From NCBI RefSeq assembly GCF_030813245.1, contig NZ_JAUSUA010000001.1, positions 806,001 through 870,000 on the forward strand: 64,000 nucleotides of DNA. The letters are read 5' to 3'. Source of the stretch: Alkalicoccobacillus murimartini. Its GTDB lineage: Bacteria; Bacillota; Bacilli; Bacillales; Bacillaceae_D. The notes under the pieces are model-generated. The model was given only the letters and a program-made list of their open reading frames with translations, was not told the DNA's origin and searched no databases. Shown here piece by piece: positions 43,999 through 53,509 of the stretch (positions within the stretch are counted from its first letter, which is position 1; the number at the start of each line of letters is the position of its first letter). A program made the translations under genes and the position numbers.

Positions 43999-44043
43999 GG
44001 AGTCATTTAATTACAAGCAATTTACATTTTCATTCAAAAACAT

Positions 44044-44691
44044 CTACATCTTATCCTTTAACCTTATAAAGTGCCCACGCCATTGAGCTGCTAATGCATC
44101 CACTTCCAATAGCTGATCAATTTGAGATGGGTCTTTGACCTGCTGAAAGAAAAGTTGATTAGCAGTATGGACAGACATTTGCCTAGGATCTCTTTCCACT
44201 AGAGTTATGGAAGAGTCCCCTCTAATGATTCCTTCCTTTAGAACTTTTGCGAAATAACCTGTATACCCTGTTTCCATTATTCGTTTAAAAAGCCCCTTTG
44301 ACTCTGTTCGACGGTCAATGGTGATGCAGGGAACTCGGCCTTGAGTAATAGTCACTACAGCCTCCCCAATTTGATAGACATCTCCAATACACACATCTTT
44401 CTCAAGCATTCCTTTGACCACAAGATTCTCTCCAAAGGCTGAATCTGAAAGTGTTGTATTGAATTCCTCATTCCAGTCCTCATAGTGTTCATGCGGATAG
44501 AAACAAACAGCTCTCTCTTCGCCACCGTGATTTTTTAAGTCTGCTACCTTATCACCTTCAAAGCCAGATTTCCGAAGCATTACAGACTGAGTCTGTTTTT
44601 TACGAATGGCTGTTTTCATTTGTTTGTTATGGTTATATGTCATCACCTCAGGCTCACCAACAGCTAGATAACTTATCGAGAATTGATTCAT
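44044..44691 (-). CDS. MOSC-domain protein (YflK/YiiM-like)
   Basis: 215 aa. MOSC fold with the conserved GFEGDKVADLKNHGG (about 43-57) and FGENLVV, then VTITQGRVPCITIDRR carrying the conserved Cys (near residue 117). A C-terminal three-helix '3-alpha' domain follows. YiiM-type MOSC proteins act as molybdenum-cofactor N-hydroxylated-base reductases; here the partner is unknown. AAGGAG before ATG. Confidence 0.9.
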   Translation of the reverse strand: MNQFSISYLAVGEPEVMTYNHNKQMKTAIRKKQTQSVMLRKSGFEGDKVADLKNHGGEERAVCFYPHEHYEDWNEEFNTTLSDSAFGENLVVKGMLEKDVCIGDVYQIGEAVVTITQGRVPCITIDRRTESKGLFKRIMETGYTGYFAKVLKEGIIRGDSSITLVERDPRQMSVHTANQLFFQQVKDPSQIDQLLEVDALAAQWRGHFIRLKDKM

Positions 44692-44862
44692 ATGTACTCC
44701 TTATATTCTTATTTTTTTCAGTTTATCATATGTAGCCCTTGCATTTAATCTATGTTTAAACAAATGAAAACCTATCTAGAATATACGATAACAAAAAAAG
44801 TAATTAACACAAGAAATAGAAATCACTAAATTTAGTTTACATAATTATATTATTGAACACCT

Positions 44863-44905
44863 TTAAAAAAAGGATCGCAATGAATAAACAGCGATCCTTT
44901 TTTCT
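44863..44905. terminator. Terminator of the amino-acid ABC operon
   Basis: AAAGGATCGC and GCGATCCTTT pair with a 12-nt loop; A/T tracts on both sides. 44692-44862 has no visible gene. Confidence 0.9.
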
Positions 44906-44907
44906 AT

Positions 44908-45639
44908 CTAAAGTACTTTACTTAAAAAAGCCTGTGTTCTTTCATGTTTAGGATGATCAAAAAGATCCGTTGGCGAACCTTCTTCAACAATTCTTCCATC
45001 ATCCATAAAGAAGACTCGATCTCCTACTTCTTTGGCAAAACCCATTTCATGAGTCACCACTACCATTGTCATACCTTCCTTAGCTAGATCCTTCATCACC
45101 TCAAGTACATCACCTACTAATTCTGGATCTAGTGCAGATGTAGGTTCATCAAACAGCATAATTTTTGGATTCATTGCAAGAGCTCTTGCAATAGCAACTC
45201 GCTGCTTTTGTCCGCCTGAAAGGCTAGATGGATAGACAGACTCTTTATCAGAAAGACCTACTTTGGATAAAAGCTGTCTCGCTTTTTCTTGCGCTTCTTT
45301 TTTTTCTGTTTTACGAATAATATGTGGAGCCATCATAATATTCTCAAGTACCGTTTTGTGTGGGAATAAATTAAAATGCTGAAAGACCATTCCTACATTG
45401 GTACGAAGCTCATTAATATTAGTTGTTGAGTCCGTCAAATTGATTCCTTCAATATAAACATCACCCTCAGTAATGTCTTCTAATACATTTAAACATCGTA
45501 AAAATGTGCTTTTTCCAGATCCAGATGGTCCGATCACACACACAACCTCTTTTTCTGAAACGGATGTTGTAATGCCTTTTAGTACCTCATTTGGACCAAA
45601 TGACTTATGTAAATTCTGAACATCAATCATTTTTGTCAT
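44908..45639 (-). CDS. Polar amino-acid ABC transporter ATPase
   Basis: 243-aa ATPase with Walker [11 protein letters not shown]-loop [13 protein letters not shown], signature [15 protein letters not shown], Walker [15 protein letters not shown] and HEMGFAKEV. This is the GlnQ/ArtM/TcyN family. Its start overlaps the permease stop by 4 nt. Last gene of a three-gene importer (binding protein, permease, ATPase). Single permease suggests a homodimer. Confidence 0.94.
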   Translation of the reverse strand: MTKMIDVQNLHKSFGPNEVLKGITTSVSEKEVVCVIGPSGSGKSTFLRCLNVLEDITEGDVYIEGINLTDSTTNINELRTNVGMVFQHFNLFPHKTVLENIMMAPHIIRKTEKKEAQEKARQLLSKVGLSDKESVYPSSLSGGQKQRVAIARALAMNPKIMLFDEPTSALDPELVGDVLEVMKDLAKEGMTMVVVTHEMGFAKEVGDRVFFMDDGRIVEEGSPTDLFDHPKHERTQAFLSKVL

Positions 45640-46283
45640 GATCGCTCTAATCTCCTTTCTACTCTACGCAATAAGAGAGATATTGGGATGGTTATCATCA
45701 AATACATGACACAAACAATAAGATACACATCAAAATAGATGACATTTGAGCTTGCCACCTGTCTACCTTGGTACATTAATTCCCCGACCGCGATAGCAGA
45801 AAGTAGAGAAGTATCTTTTAAACTAATGACAAATTGATTTCCAAATGGTGGTATCATTAATTTTAACGCTTGTGGCCAGATGATATAGCGCATCGTTTGA
45901 CTCGAATTGAACCCAAGTGATCGTCCTGCTTCCATTTGCCCTTTATCAACAGACTCAATTCCACCTCTTACAATTTCGGCAATATAAGCACCTGAGTTTA
46001 ACGCAATAATGATATTAGCTGTTAGCATTTTATCAAGATTAATACCTAATAGCTGAGGCAAACCAAAATGAAGAAAGAATATCTGTGCAAGCATTGGTGT
46101 CCCTCGTACTAATTCTATGTAAATAGATGCGATACCATATAAAATTTTACTCTTTGATGTACGCATCAGACCAAAAATTGTTCCAATTACACAACCAAGT
46201 GATATACCTACAACAGTAATTATAAGCGTGTATTTTAAGCCTTCAAGTAGATATGGCATGGCAATCTGAATCGATTCTAACAA
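45636..46283 (-). CDS. Polar amino-acid ABC transporter permease
   Basis: 215 aa, five helices. HisM/GlnP family: [18 protein letters not shown] and [29 protein letters not shown]-type EAA loop, [14 protein letters not shown] near the C-terminus. TTG 46283 has AGGAG eight nt before. A stable hairpin separates it from the binding-protein gene. Confidence 0.93.
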   Translation of the reverse strand: MLESIQIAMPYLLEGLKYTLIITVVGISLGCVIGTIFGLMRTSKSKILYGIASIYIELVRGTPMLAQIFFLHFGLPQLLGINLDKMLTANIIIALNSGAYIAEIVRGGIESVDKGQMEAGRSLGFNSSQTMRYIIWPQALKLMIPPFGNQFVISLKDTSLLSAIAVGELMYQGRQVASSNVIYFDVYLIVCVMYLMITIPISLLLRRVERRLERS

Positions 46284-46309
46284 TGAACATTTCTCCTTCC
46301 TGTAACACT

Positions 46310-46342
46310 GACGACTTTTCTATATTTAATAGAAAAGTCGTC
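46310..46342 (-). other. Intercistronic hairpin between binding-protein and permease genes
   Basis: GACGACTTTTCTAT and ATAGAAAAGTCGTC are perfectly complementary (14 bp) around a 5-nt loop, with no long U-tract. Such a hairpin usually stabilises or partly terminates the upstream binding-protein mRNA, giving more binding protein than transporter. Confidence 0.8.
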
Positions 46343-46349
46343 TGCCTAT

Positions 46350-47108
46350 TTATTCAGATTCCCCAAACCATTTTTCATAGAGCTCATCAAATCGTCCATT
46401 TTCTTTTAATGTCGTTAATGCTTCATCAACAACATCTCTTAGCTCTGAATCCTTAGGAAAAGCAATTCCGTAATCTTCCCCTGTTAATCGTTCACCGACA
46501 CGAACAATTTCACCATTAGCATCAGATTGGCTATAGAACTCAACATTTGGTACATCATAAAGAACAGCCTCGACATGACCTTGAAGTAATGCTTGATAGG
46601 CTTCTGTTATCTCAGGATAAGCTTCAATATCAGCGTCTGTATTATCCTCAAGGTAGGATTGACTAGTAGATGAAGATCGAGTTGATACGGAAGTGGACTC
46701 AGTCAAATCATCTATTGATTCAATATCTTCGTTTCCTTCCAATACAGCAAGAGTTAATCCCGCTTCATAATAGGGCTGTGAAAAATCAATATTTTCTGCC
46801 CGGTCTTCCGTTATTGTAATTCCAGCAATACCTAAATCATACCGACTTGTTTCCATACCAGCTAAAATACCTGAAAATTCCATTTGTTCGAACTCTACTT
46901 CAAAGTTCGCTTCTTCAGCAATTAGTTCTACAAGCTCAATATCAAAACCAACTAATTCTCCGTCCTCAATAAATTCAAATGGAACGTAGCTATTGTCTGT
47001 TGCTACTGTGTATGTATCTCCTTCGTTAAATGATCCTGTCGAGCTACAACCTGCCATTAATCCAATTGAAACCGTAACCACCGTACAAATTCCCCACTTC
47101 GTTTTCAT
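46350..47108 (-). CDS. Amino-acid-binding lipoprotein
   Basis: Extracellular receptor of the importer. Signal peptide with lipobox LMAGC (Cys near residue 20). SBP_bac_3 blocks: YTVATDNSYVPFEF, LVGFDIELVELIAEEANF, LGIAGITITEDRAENIDFSQPYY and GIAFPKDSELRDVV. The VGFDIEL...ITITEDR pattern fits Gln/Arg/cystine-type proteins; the ligand cannot be fixed. ATG 47108 has GGGGGA upstream. Acidic mature chain. Confidence 0.93.
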   Translation of the reverse strand: MKTKWGICTVVTVSIGLMAGCSSTGSFNEGDTYTVATDNSYVPFEFIEDGELVGFDIELVELIAEEANFEVEFEQMEFSGILAGMETSRYDLGIAGITITEDRAENIDFSQPYYEAGLTLAVLEGNEDIESIDDLTESTSVSTRSSSTSQSYLEDNTDADIEAYPEITEAYQALLQGHVEAVLYDVPNVEFYSQSDANGEIVRVGERLTGEDYGIAFPKDSELRDVVDEALTTLKENGRFDELYEKWFGESE

Positions 47109-47456
47109 CAAATTCCCCCAAGTCTAACTATTTTATTTTTTCTAAATATGAAAACTATACACACTGTTTATTCCTTTATTATTCATAATTTAAACATGTT
47201 TTTTCTTTTTATTTCATATTCTCCTCATTTATTCTTCTTTTTTGACCTAATCTTTAGAAAAGCTTGATAAATATCATCCTTTTTTTATGCTATCTTATTA
47301 ATCATAAAGCAATTATTCGCATAGTTATCTTACAAGATTGTCATGTATCTGAAAGCTAAATGGATTCTAGTTTTTTGAAACGTAAGGTATATTATCAGTA
47401 GTTTCGCATACGATTTTTACACGTCATTCATTTGATCGTCCGCTAAAGGGGTTTTT

Positions 47457-48647
47457 ATGATGAGAATTGCTCTGTTCACTGACACATATTATCCTCAAAT
47501 TAATGGAGTCGCGACGTCCATCATGATATTGGAGAAATATCTCGCGAAACGCGGGCATGAGGTGTTCATCTTTACCTCCTCAGATAGTCAAGCAGATTTA
47601 CTTAAAGAAAGCGGGAAGGTCTTTCGCTTTCGGAGTTTAGGCGCTATTTTTGTACCTGAACGTCGATTAGCTATTGCTGGTTTATATCGTGCTTCTCATC
47701 TAATCGAAGAGCTTGGTATTGATGTGATACACACACATACAGAATTCTCTATGGGTTTTATGGGAAAACTCTTAGCTAAGAAGTATCATTTGCCTTGTAT
47801 TCATACGTATCACACGATGTATAAGGATTATCTTCACTACATTGCTAAAGGCAAATTGATCACCCCTTCTATGGTCGGGGCATTCTCCCGTTTATTTTGT
47901 AAACGAACGTTTGCCGTCATTGCGCCTACTGAAAAAGTAAAAAAGCAACTTGAAACGTATCAGATAAATGAACAAATACGCACCATTCCAACTGGCATTG
48001 ATTTTGAACGATTCAGGCGTCGGTTTAATTATTCTGAGGTGAATCAGACCATAAGAAGTCAACTCGGCATTAATCAATCAGATAAAGTATTATTGAGCGT
48101 TGGTCGTATTGCCATTGAAAAAAATATGCGTGCGATTATTCTTGCCATGCCTGAATTAGTAAAAAAACAACCACACGTAAAATTGGTGATGGTTGGAGAT
48201 GGCCCCGCAAAAAAAGAGCTCGTCGCTCTAACAAAACAGTTAAATCTTACTTCAAACATTCTGTTTACAGGGGCTGTCAGATGGGATGATATTCATATGT
48301 ATTATCATATGGCTGACATTTTTGTAAGTGCCTCTACTTCCGAAACACAGGGATTAACCTATATCGAAGCAATCGCATCAAATCTTTTGGTCGTTGCGAA
48401 GGATGATATTTGTATAAAAGATATGCTTATTCATAAAAAAACGGGCTTTCTTTTTCAAGAAGATCATCAACTGGCTACATTGCTTGATCAGATCATGACA
48501 AAAACAAGTGAGATTTCTTTAATTAAAAAGCAAGCAAGGCGTCAAATAGAACACTTATCTGCCACTCATTTTGCTAACCATATTGAACAATTGTATTCAG
48601 AAGCTGTACAAATATATAGTCCCCAACCTTCACGAATGTTCTCCTAA
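47457..48647 (+). CDS. GT4 glycosyltransferase (diacylglycerol glucosyltransferase-like)
   Basis: 396 aa, GT-B fold. N-terminal ALFTDTYYPQINGVATSI and HTHTEFSMGFMGKLLAKK, C-terminal ESETQGLTYIEA-type ExxxxxxxE motif (in SASTSETQGLTYIEA) and VGRIAIEKN. This matches 1,2-diacylglycerol 3-alpha-glucosyltransferases (LafA/alpha-MGS group), which begin synthesis of the glycolipid anchor. AAAGGGG precedes the ATG pair 47457/47460. First of three tightly spaced genes. Confidence 0.88.
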   Translation: MMRIALFTDTYYPQINGVATSIMILEKYLAKRGHEVFIFTSSDSQADLLKESGKVFRFRSLGAIFVPERRLAIAGLYRASHLIEELGIDVIHTHTEFSMGFMGKLLAKKYHLPCIHTYHTMYKDYLHYIAKGKLITPSMVGAFSRLFCKRTFAVIAPTEKVKKQLETYQINEQIRTIPTGIDFERFRRRFNYSEVNQTIRSQLGINQSDKVLLSVGRIAIEKNMRAIILAMPELVKKQPHVKLVMVGDGPAKKELVALTKQLNLTSNILFTGAVRWDDIHMYYHMADIFVSASTSETQGLTYIEAIASNLLVVAKDDICIKDMLIHKKTGFLFQEDHQLATLLDQIMTKTSEISLIKKQARRQIEHLSATHFANHIEQLYSEAVQIYSPQPSRMFS

Positions 48648-48681
48648 CATATACGTGAATGAGTCAGAAAGTGAGAGTCTC

Positions 48682-49716
48682 ATGATACGATTAGCGATGT
48701 TCTCTTCTGCAGAGAAAATAAAAGGTCAAGGAGTTGCTTCTGCTTATCGAGAGTTACTCAACTTACTTGCCCAATACCCACTGACTTATCAAATGAGCGT
48801 CAACAAATGGGACTCTGCTGATATTTCACATTACCACACTGTGGATCTTCATTTTTATCTATCTAGTTTCTCGAAAAAAAGAGGAATAAAAGTGGGGTAT
48901 GTTCATTTCTTACCAGAAACGATTGACGATAGTTTGGAGCTTCCAAGTTTATTTCGAACGTTTTTTTATCGTTATTTGATTTCCTTTTATAATCGTATGG
49001 ATCAACTGGTTGTAGTCAATCCTTCGTTCATCTCCAAGTTAACGGCACATGGCATTGATTCAGAAAAAATACATTACATCCCAAACTTTGTTTCTGGACA
49101 AACCTTTTATCAGATGGATTCCTTAACCCGAAAACAAATCAAAGATGAGCATAATCTTAATAGTCATGCCTTCACTGTAATAGGTGCTGGACAAATTCAA
49201 CATCGAAAAGGCGTGTTGGACTTTATTGAGGTTGCAAAACGACTTCCAGATGTGCAGTTTGTATGGGTTGGTGGCTTTTCATTCGGAAAAATTACGTCTG
49301 GCTATAAGGAATTAAAAGATATTGTGGACAATCCTCCCTCTAACGTTCGTTTTACAGGGATTGTCGATCGAGACCAGATGAACACATACTTTAATATGGC
49401 TGACCTAATGTTTCTGCCTTCCTTTCATGAGCTTTTTCCGATGACGATCCTAGAAGCGATGAGCTGCGGATGTCCAATTTTGTTACGAGATCTAGAGTTG
49501 TATGAAGATATTCTCTTTGATTATTATGTCAAAGAAAACTCTATAGATGGATTTGTGGATCAAGTTAAAAGGCTGAAGGAAGATAAAAGCTACTATCAAA
49601 CAGCCAGTCAAAGCGCACAACGAGGAGCCTCTCATTACTCAGAAGAGCGATTAACTGACTTGTGGAATACGTTTTATCACTCGTTGCATGGAGCCAATCA
49701 GGTTTCACACATATGA
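48682..49716 (+). CDS. GT4 glycosyltransferase (LafB-like second sugar transferase)
   Basis: 344 aa from ATG 48682 (GAGAG upstream); a longer upstream frame overlaps the first gene. Core motifs: GQGVASAYRELLNLL, GQIQHRKGVLDFIEVAKRL and the catalytic FHELFPMTILEAMSCGCPIL. It resembles LafB/CpoA enzymes that add the second sugar to monoglycosyl-diacylglycerol. The gap to the first gene is 34 nt and it overlaps the third by ATGA. Donor sugar is not predictable. Confidence 0.86.
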   Translation: MIRLAMFSSAEKIKGQGVASAYRELLNLLAQYPLTYQMSVNKWDSADISHYHTVDLHFYLSSFSKKRGIKVGYVHFLPETIDDSLELPSLFRTFFYRYLISFYNRMDQLVVVNPSFISKLTAHGIDSEKIHYIPNFVSGQTFYQMDSLTRKQIKDEHNLNSHAFTVIGAGQIQHRKGVLDFIEVAKRLPDVQFVWVGGFSFGKITSGYKELKDIVDNPPSNVRFTGIVDRDQMNTYFNMADLMFLPSFHELFPMTILEAMSCGCPILLRDLELYEDILFDYYVKENSIDGFVDQVKRLKEDKSYYQTASQSAQRGASHYSEERLTDLWNTFYHSLHGANQVSHI

Positions 49717-50750
49717 AGAAGTCGACACGTACGCATCTCTTAAATATTTTGTTCATCTTACTCATCAGTGGAGGATTTATCGCTATAGCTTTTCGTGATG
49801 TGGATTGGGTATCCTTTCAACAAGGATTACTTAATATACACTATGTATGGTTATTGAGTGGTGGTGTAGCGATGGTGATGTATTGGCTGATAGAATCGCT
49901 CGTGCTCCATCGTATGATCAACTCTCAAACGACTGGACTTCATTTTGGTTCATCCTTTAAAATTACAATGGTTGGGCAACTATTTAATATCATCACCCCT
50001 TCTTCTACTGGTGGACAACCTGCTCAACTATATATGCTACATAAAAGGGGGATGGATCTGGGCATAGCAAGTTCTGTTCTCATCCTGAAGTTCATTCTAT
50101 TTCAAACGATGCTAGTCATTCTTTTTATTGGCATGTTTGCCTTTGGTTATCGTGATTTGGCTGCTAGTGTTCCAAATATGAAGTACTTTGTGATGTTTGG
50201 TTTCACTATAAATGTTGCTGTTATTGCGGTACTTCTTTTAGTTTGTTTTAGTAAACCAACCGTATTTGCCTTGATTCATTTTTTACTCAAGCCCGTATCC
50301 CTTTTCAAAAAGAACAACTACATACGTTGGAAAGAAAAACTAATGACAAAAGTGGAAGCATTCCATGCCGAAAGTAGACGGTTAATTCATCATAAAAGCT
50401 TGTTAGCAAGTTGTTCTTTTTTATCTGCTTTACAGCTACTATTCTTTTTCTCCGTTCCATACTTTGTATTCTTAAGTCTTGGATATAGCCAATTAAACAT
50501 TTTAACCGTCATGTCCTTTCACGCCTTTATTATGATGTTCTCATCCTTAATCCCTACTCCAGGAGGAAGCGGGGCTGGAGAATATAGCTTCACGCTTTTA
50601 TTTGGATCGATGGTGATTCAGACAGATCTACTTGTCGGGTTGATTCTTTGGCGTGTTCTCACTGCGTACAGCTGTGTATTAATAGGACTGTTAGTTATGG
50701 TAATCAAACCAAGCAGACAAAATACAAATCCCCACCCAGAAGTGTCCTAA
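49713..50750 (+). CDS. UPF0104/LPG-synthase-TM-like membrane protein (putative lipid flippase)
   Basis: 345 aa from ATG 49713, which overlaps the previous stop (ATGA). Eight or so helices. TPSSTGGQPAQLYMLHKRG and PTPGGSGAGEYSF are the hallmarks of the MprF-N/YbhN (lysylphosphatidylglycerol synthase TM) family, which flips lipids. It follows two glycolipid glycosyltransferases, as in Listeria laf clusters, so it might translocate the glycolipid or its LTA form. Direct evidence is lacking. Confidence 0.88.
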   Translation: MKKSTRTHLLNILFILLISGGFIAIAFRDVDWVSFQQGLLNIHYVWLLSGGVAMVMYWLIESLVLHRMINSQTTGLHFGSSFKITMVGQLFNIITPSSTGGQPAQLYMLHKRGMDLGIASSVLILKFILFQTMLVILFIGMFAFGYRDLAASVPNMKYFVMFGFTINVAVIAVLLLVCFSKPTVFALIHFLLKPVSLFKKNNYIRWKEKLMTKVEAFHAESRRLIHHKSLLASCSFLSALQLLFFFSVPYFVFLSLGYSQLNILTVMSFHAFIMMFSSLIPTPGGSGAGEYSFTLLFGSMVIQTDLLVGLILWRVLTAYSCVLIGLLVMVIKPSRQNTNPHPEVS

Positions 50751-50770
50751 CGTTGGATGCTTCTTTTTAA
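50739..50770 (+). terminator. Terminator of the glycolipid operon
   Basis: AGAAGTGTCC pairs with GGATGCTTCT (one mismatch), followed by TTTTTAATT. It overlaps the stop codon. Confidence 0.75.
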
Positions 50771-50835
50771 TTAGGTCTAATTGATGTCCTGCTTTCATAG
50801 GTATGCTTGAAGTCTGTTTATAAAGGAGACTGCTT

Positions 50836-51567
50836 ATGATTCGCATTAACGGTCAGCTCATTCAAGGCAATCAATTGGATGCATTATCAGTTTCAAATAA
50901 ACAACGGCCTATCTTAAAAAGTATGGCGGGAAATCAAACGGTTTATGACTTTTATACACAAGATGAATTGTTATTTGAACTCACCGTTCGCGCTAATACC
51001 ACACAGGCTTCTTATGACCTGCTTCAAAGTGGTGTAGGCTTTGCAGACTTTGATCATTCCACTTGTAATCAAGCCATATGGACGCTAACAAGAGAAGGTG
51101 GTTTTCTGTTAAAGTCATCCGTCACCCCACAACGCGGTATTGACGATATCTTTAGGAATGGTAACCTCTATTCGTTTGAATGTGCGGTGGCTATTATCAT
51201 TATTTTTTACAAGGCGACACTTGATTCGATTGGTGCCGCTTCTTTTAATCAATTATTTAGAGGGTTATATTTATTTTCTTGGCGCTATGATGAGGATTTA
51301 CACTTAATTAGTCATTCTGGGTCAGAGTTCTTACCAGGTGATTGTGTTTATTTTAATAATCCTGAATTCAATCCAGAAACACCTGAATGGCGCGGAGAAA
51401 ATACGATTGTCATGGAATATGACCTGTACTTTGGTCATGGCATTGGTATTGCTCCTGGAGCAGACATCATCAAATCCTTAAATGAACAAAGAAGGCCAGG
51501 CGCAAGGCTCTCTGCTTATCTTGAGAATCGAATTACACATCCTGAATATCGATATTTACGCAACTAA
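50836..51567 (+). CDS. tgl: Spore-coat protein-glutamine gamma-glutamyltransferase
   Basis: Transglutaminase that crosslinks spore coat proteins via isopeptide bonds. 243 aa. Cys116 in YSFECAVAIIII is at the position of the catalytic Cys in B. subtilis Tgl. Other family blocks: PGDCVYFNNPEFNPETPEWRGEN-like (about 178-200, includes the catalytic-region His downstream) and YFGHGIGIAPG. AAAGGAG 8 nt before ATG. It shows the organism sporulates. Expected mother-cell (sigma K) expression; no unambiguous sigma K promoter seen. Confidence 0.95.
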   Translation: MIRINGQLIQGNQLDALSVSNKQRPILKSMAGNQTVYDFYTQDELLFELTVRANTTQASYDLLQSGVGFADFDHSTCNQAIWTLTREGGFLLKSSVTPQRGIDDIFRNGNLYSFECAVAIIIIFYKATLDSIGAASFNQLFRGLYLFSWRYDEDLHLISHSGSEFLPGDCVYFNNPEFNPETPEWRGENTIVMEYDLYFGHGIGIAPGADIIKSLNEQRRPGARLSAYLENRITHPEYRYLRN

Positions 51568-51590
51568 CCCTCTATCATAAACCAATAAAA

Positions 51591-51642
51591 ATAAGGACTT
51601 TTTCTTTAGCCCACATCTCTGGCTTGTAGAAAAGTCCTTTTT
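51591..51642. terminator. Bidirectional terminator after tgl
   Basis: AAGGACTTTTTCT pairs with AGAAAAGTCCTT across a 22-nt loop; T-tract on + and A-tract before. Ends tgl and the convergent 51650 gene. Confidence 0.85.
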
Positions 51643-51649
51643 ACAATTA

Positions 51650-52126
51650 CTATACTCGAATAAGCTCAATCAAGTAGAGACGCTCTTCCTGATCTAACCA
51701 AAACCGAATTTCCGCGTGCCGATCTTGGTAACTAATATACGTCTCTCCAGTATCCGTTGTTTTCCCATAATAATTCCGTCCATATTTTATAATAATATCG
51801 CTTTTGTCAGCCCCAACTGAGATTCCTTCACTCGTCTTACTATCTGAATCCACGGTGGAGACATAAATAATCTTATTGGTTTCATTTAAAGCGAACGTAA
51901 CATCATAATAGGTAAACAAATTCTTAAACTGTTTCGTTCCTTCTGGTATCACTTTAATATTTGAAGGATCTAGATCTCCTACTTCACTATCTAGATACAC
52001 CTCGTCAATCTGTTCATAAGACATATCTCGATTAAGTTCTTTGGATTCAACCACTAATGATCGAAGCACAGCTGCTCCAATTAGACAACAGACAACAATG
52101 CCTATAACTAACAGCCCTTTTTTCAA
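51650..52126 (-). CDS. Membrane-anchored protein with SmpA/CAP-associated-like domain
   Basis: TTG 52126 is preferred (GGAGTG seven nt upstream); an ATG at 52159 lacks a ribosome site. One N-terminal helix (GLLVIGIVVCCLIGAAVL) then an exported 130-residue domain. The end, GISVGADKSDIIIKYGRNYY then RFWLDQEERLYLIELIRV, resembles the 'GDsrsdVikkyGkp' and 'fdkdgrV' motifs found in CAP-associated and SmpA-like folds, compare the CAP protein at 58851. Function unknown. Confidence 0.75.
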   Translation of the reverse strand: MKKGLLVIGIVVCCLIGAAVLRSLVVESKELNRDMSYEQIDEVYLDSEVGDLDPSNIKVIPEGTKQFKNLFTYYDVTFALNETNKIIYVSTVDSDSKTSEGISVGADKSDIIIKYGRNYYGKTTDTGETYISYQDRHAEIRFWLDQEERLYLIELIRV

Positions 52127-52315
52127 ATAATCACTCCAACACTTTTGTCCTACTGTCATAGTGAAGGAAGAATCTAAAGAAACTCTAAATTCTATATCAA
52201 GATTTTGTGAACATATTAAGTATAAATAGTTTACTTGGTGGTTTCTTCAATTATAGTAAGGAAGTACAAGTTTCTAATGTGTTATCAACGGCTTAGCTTA
52301 GTGGGAGTGAATAAC

Positions 52316-53121
52316 ATGCATGAGTTAAAGCAAACCTTACAACATGAACCAAAGGTCTCCGATGAATTAATTAAAAAGATGCTCCAACATGTAGGTTCCA
52401 CCGATGCAGAATTACGTGATCAGTTAATTTATTCTCAACTTGCAACGTGGATCGCTACAGATCAATTAACACATACTCATTACAAGCTGATCATCGAAAA
52501 TAGCTTAATTAAGGCAACAGAATATTTGGGCTCAGTTGATTCTGATACTATTTTTCACGGTCTTTCTCTCTTTTATTAAGTGCCTCCTGTGTCACCTATT
52601 ATGCTGAATTATCTAAAGAAGATTTTAATCGACTCTTACATACAGCGAGTAATTATCTACAAAACGAACGAGATCTAAGAGGATATGTTGATGGAAAAGG
52701 ATGGGCTCATGGCATAGCTCATTGTGCGGACTTGGTGGACGCAGTAGTGTCTCACCACTATTATGAACCTAGATCGATTCAAGCCACATTATATAGCCTA
52801 CAATCTCCACTTTTTAGTGAAACTGTTTATATAGATGATGAATGCGAGAGATTAGCTGCCCCGGTCACTACATTAATTAATCGCTTTTCTGAAGATGTGA
52901 CTCCTTTTGTCATATGGTTGACCGGCTTTCCAAGCTCTCTGCTTGAATTAAAAAAACAAAACACTTCAAACCAAAACCTACTGTATTACCGTTCTCGAAC
53001 AAATACTATTCATTTTCTCACGGCCATCTATTTTAATTTAAAGCAATTGGAATCGGCACAACCAAGTACAACAGACCTTATTAAAGTGATGAATCATGTC
53101 ATACAATCCATTAGAAAGTAG
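52316..53121 (+). pseudogene. DUF2785-family protein, single frameshift
   Basis: ATG 52316 with GGGAGTG upstream. The first frame (to 52579) reads DAELRDQLIYSQLATWIAT; the family then expects a 'DtvFtRSFSaLl' block. Here a T-run of five at 52551-52555 would give IFSRSFSLLLSASCVTYYAELS if it had six T. The remainder in the next frame gives NERDLRGYVDGKGWAHGIAHCADL (about 52665-52735), the diagnostic DUF2785 motif, and ends at 53121. One base lost in a homopolymer can be a sequencing error, a true mutation, or a slippage site. Otherwise the gene is intact. Confidence 0.85.
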
Positions 53122-53150
53122 TTATGTTTTCAGTAGTTAAGGGAAATATA

Positions 53151-53492
53151 ATGAAAAGGTTTGTATACACTGGGGGTCTTTATATGTTCTTTGTTGTGTT
53201 CATCATTACTATCTTACTTTCAACGATGATGTTTGTACTACAAAAGAAATGGACGGTGCTTGTCTCTGTTTTTGATATTGTAGCGCTGCTTTGTCTGCTT
53301 GTCTTTAGTAGCATTACAGCGACAGCTATTTATGAAATTCTCGCGGATAACACCGTATTTATGACCAACATTCATGCTCTCTTCTTAAATGGCTACTTTC
53401 TCGTATCAGGTGGTTATGTAATACTTTACTCAATCTATAAGCTCATTAAACAGATTGTTAAAGTTGAACCACAAAAAAATCGGCAAGTCTAA
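53151..53492 (+). CDS. Small membrane protein, three to four helices
   Basis: ATG 53151 is downstream of AGGGAAATAT; an ATG at 53124 also exists. Hydrophobic stretches near residues 8-30, 38-60 and 75-100 and a Lys-rich tail. 30-nt spacing after the DUF2785 gene suggests the same operon. No family recognised. Confidence 0.65.
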   Translation: MKRFVYTGGLYMFFVVFIITILLSTMMFVLQKKWTVLVSVFDIVALLCLLVFSSITATAIYEILADNTVFMTNIHALFLNGYFLVSGGYVILYSIYKLIKQIVKVEPQKNRQV

Positions 53493-53502
53493 ACTCGCCG
53501 AT
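53476..53502. terminator. Bidirectional terminator
   Basis: AATCGGC pairs with GCCGATT, with AGTCTAAACTC in the loop that can extend pairing (GAGT/ACTC mismatch). A-tract upstream; serves convergent gltS. Confidence 0.75.
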
Positions 53503-53509
53503 TCAAAAC

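Noticed and set aside
47112-47456. T-box or other riboswitch before the amino-acid importer
   Set aside because: No T-box AGGGTGGNACCGCG or specifier pattern; the gap is AT-rich with only divergent promoter-like sequence.
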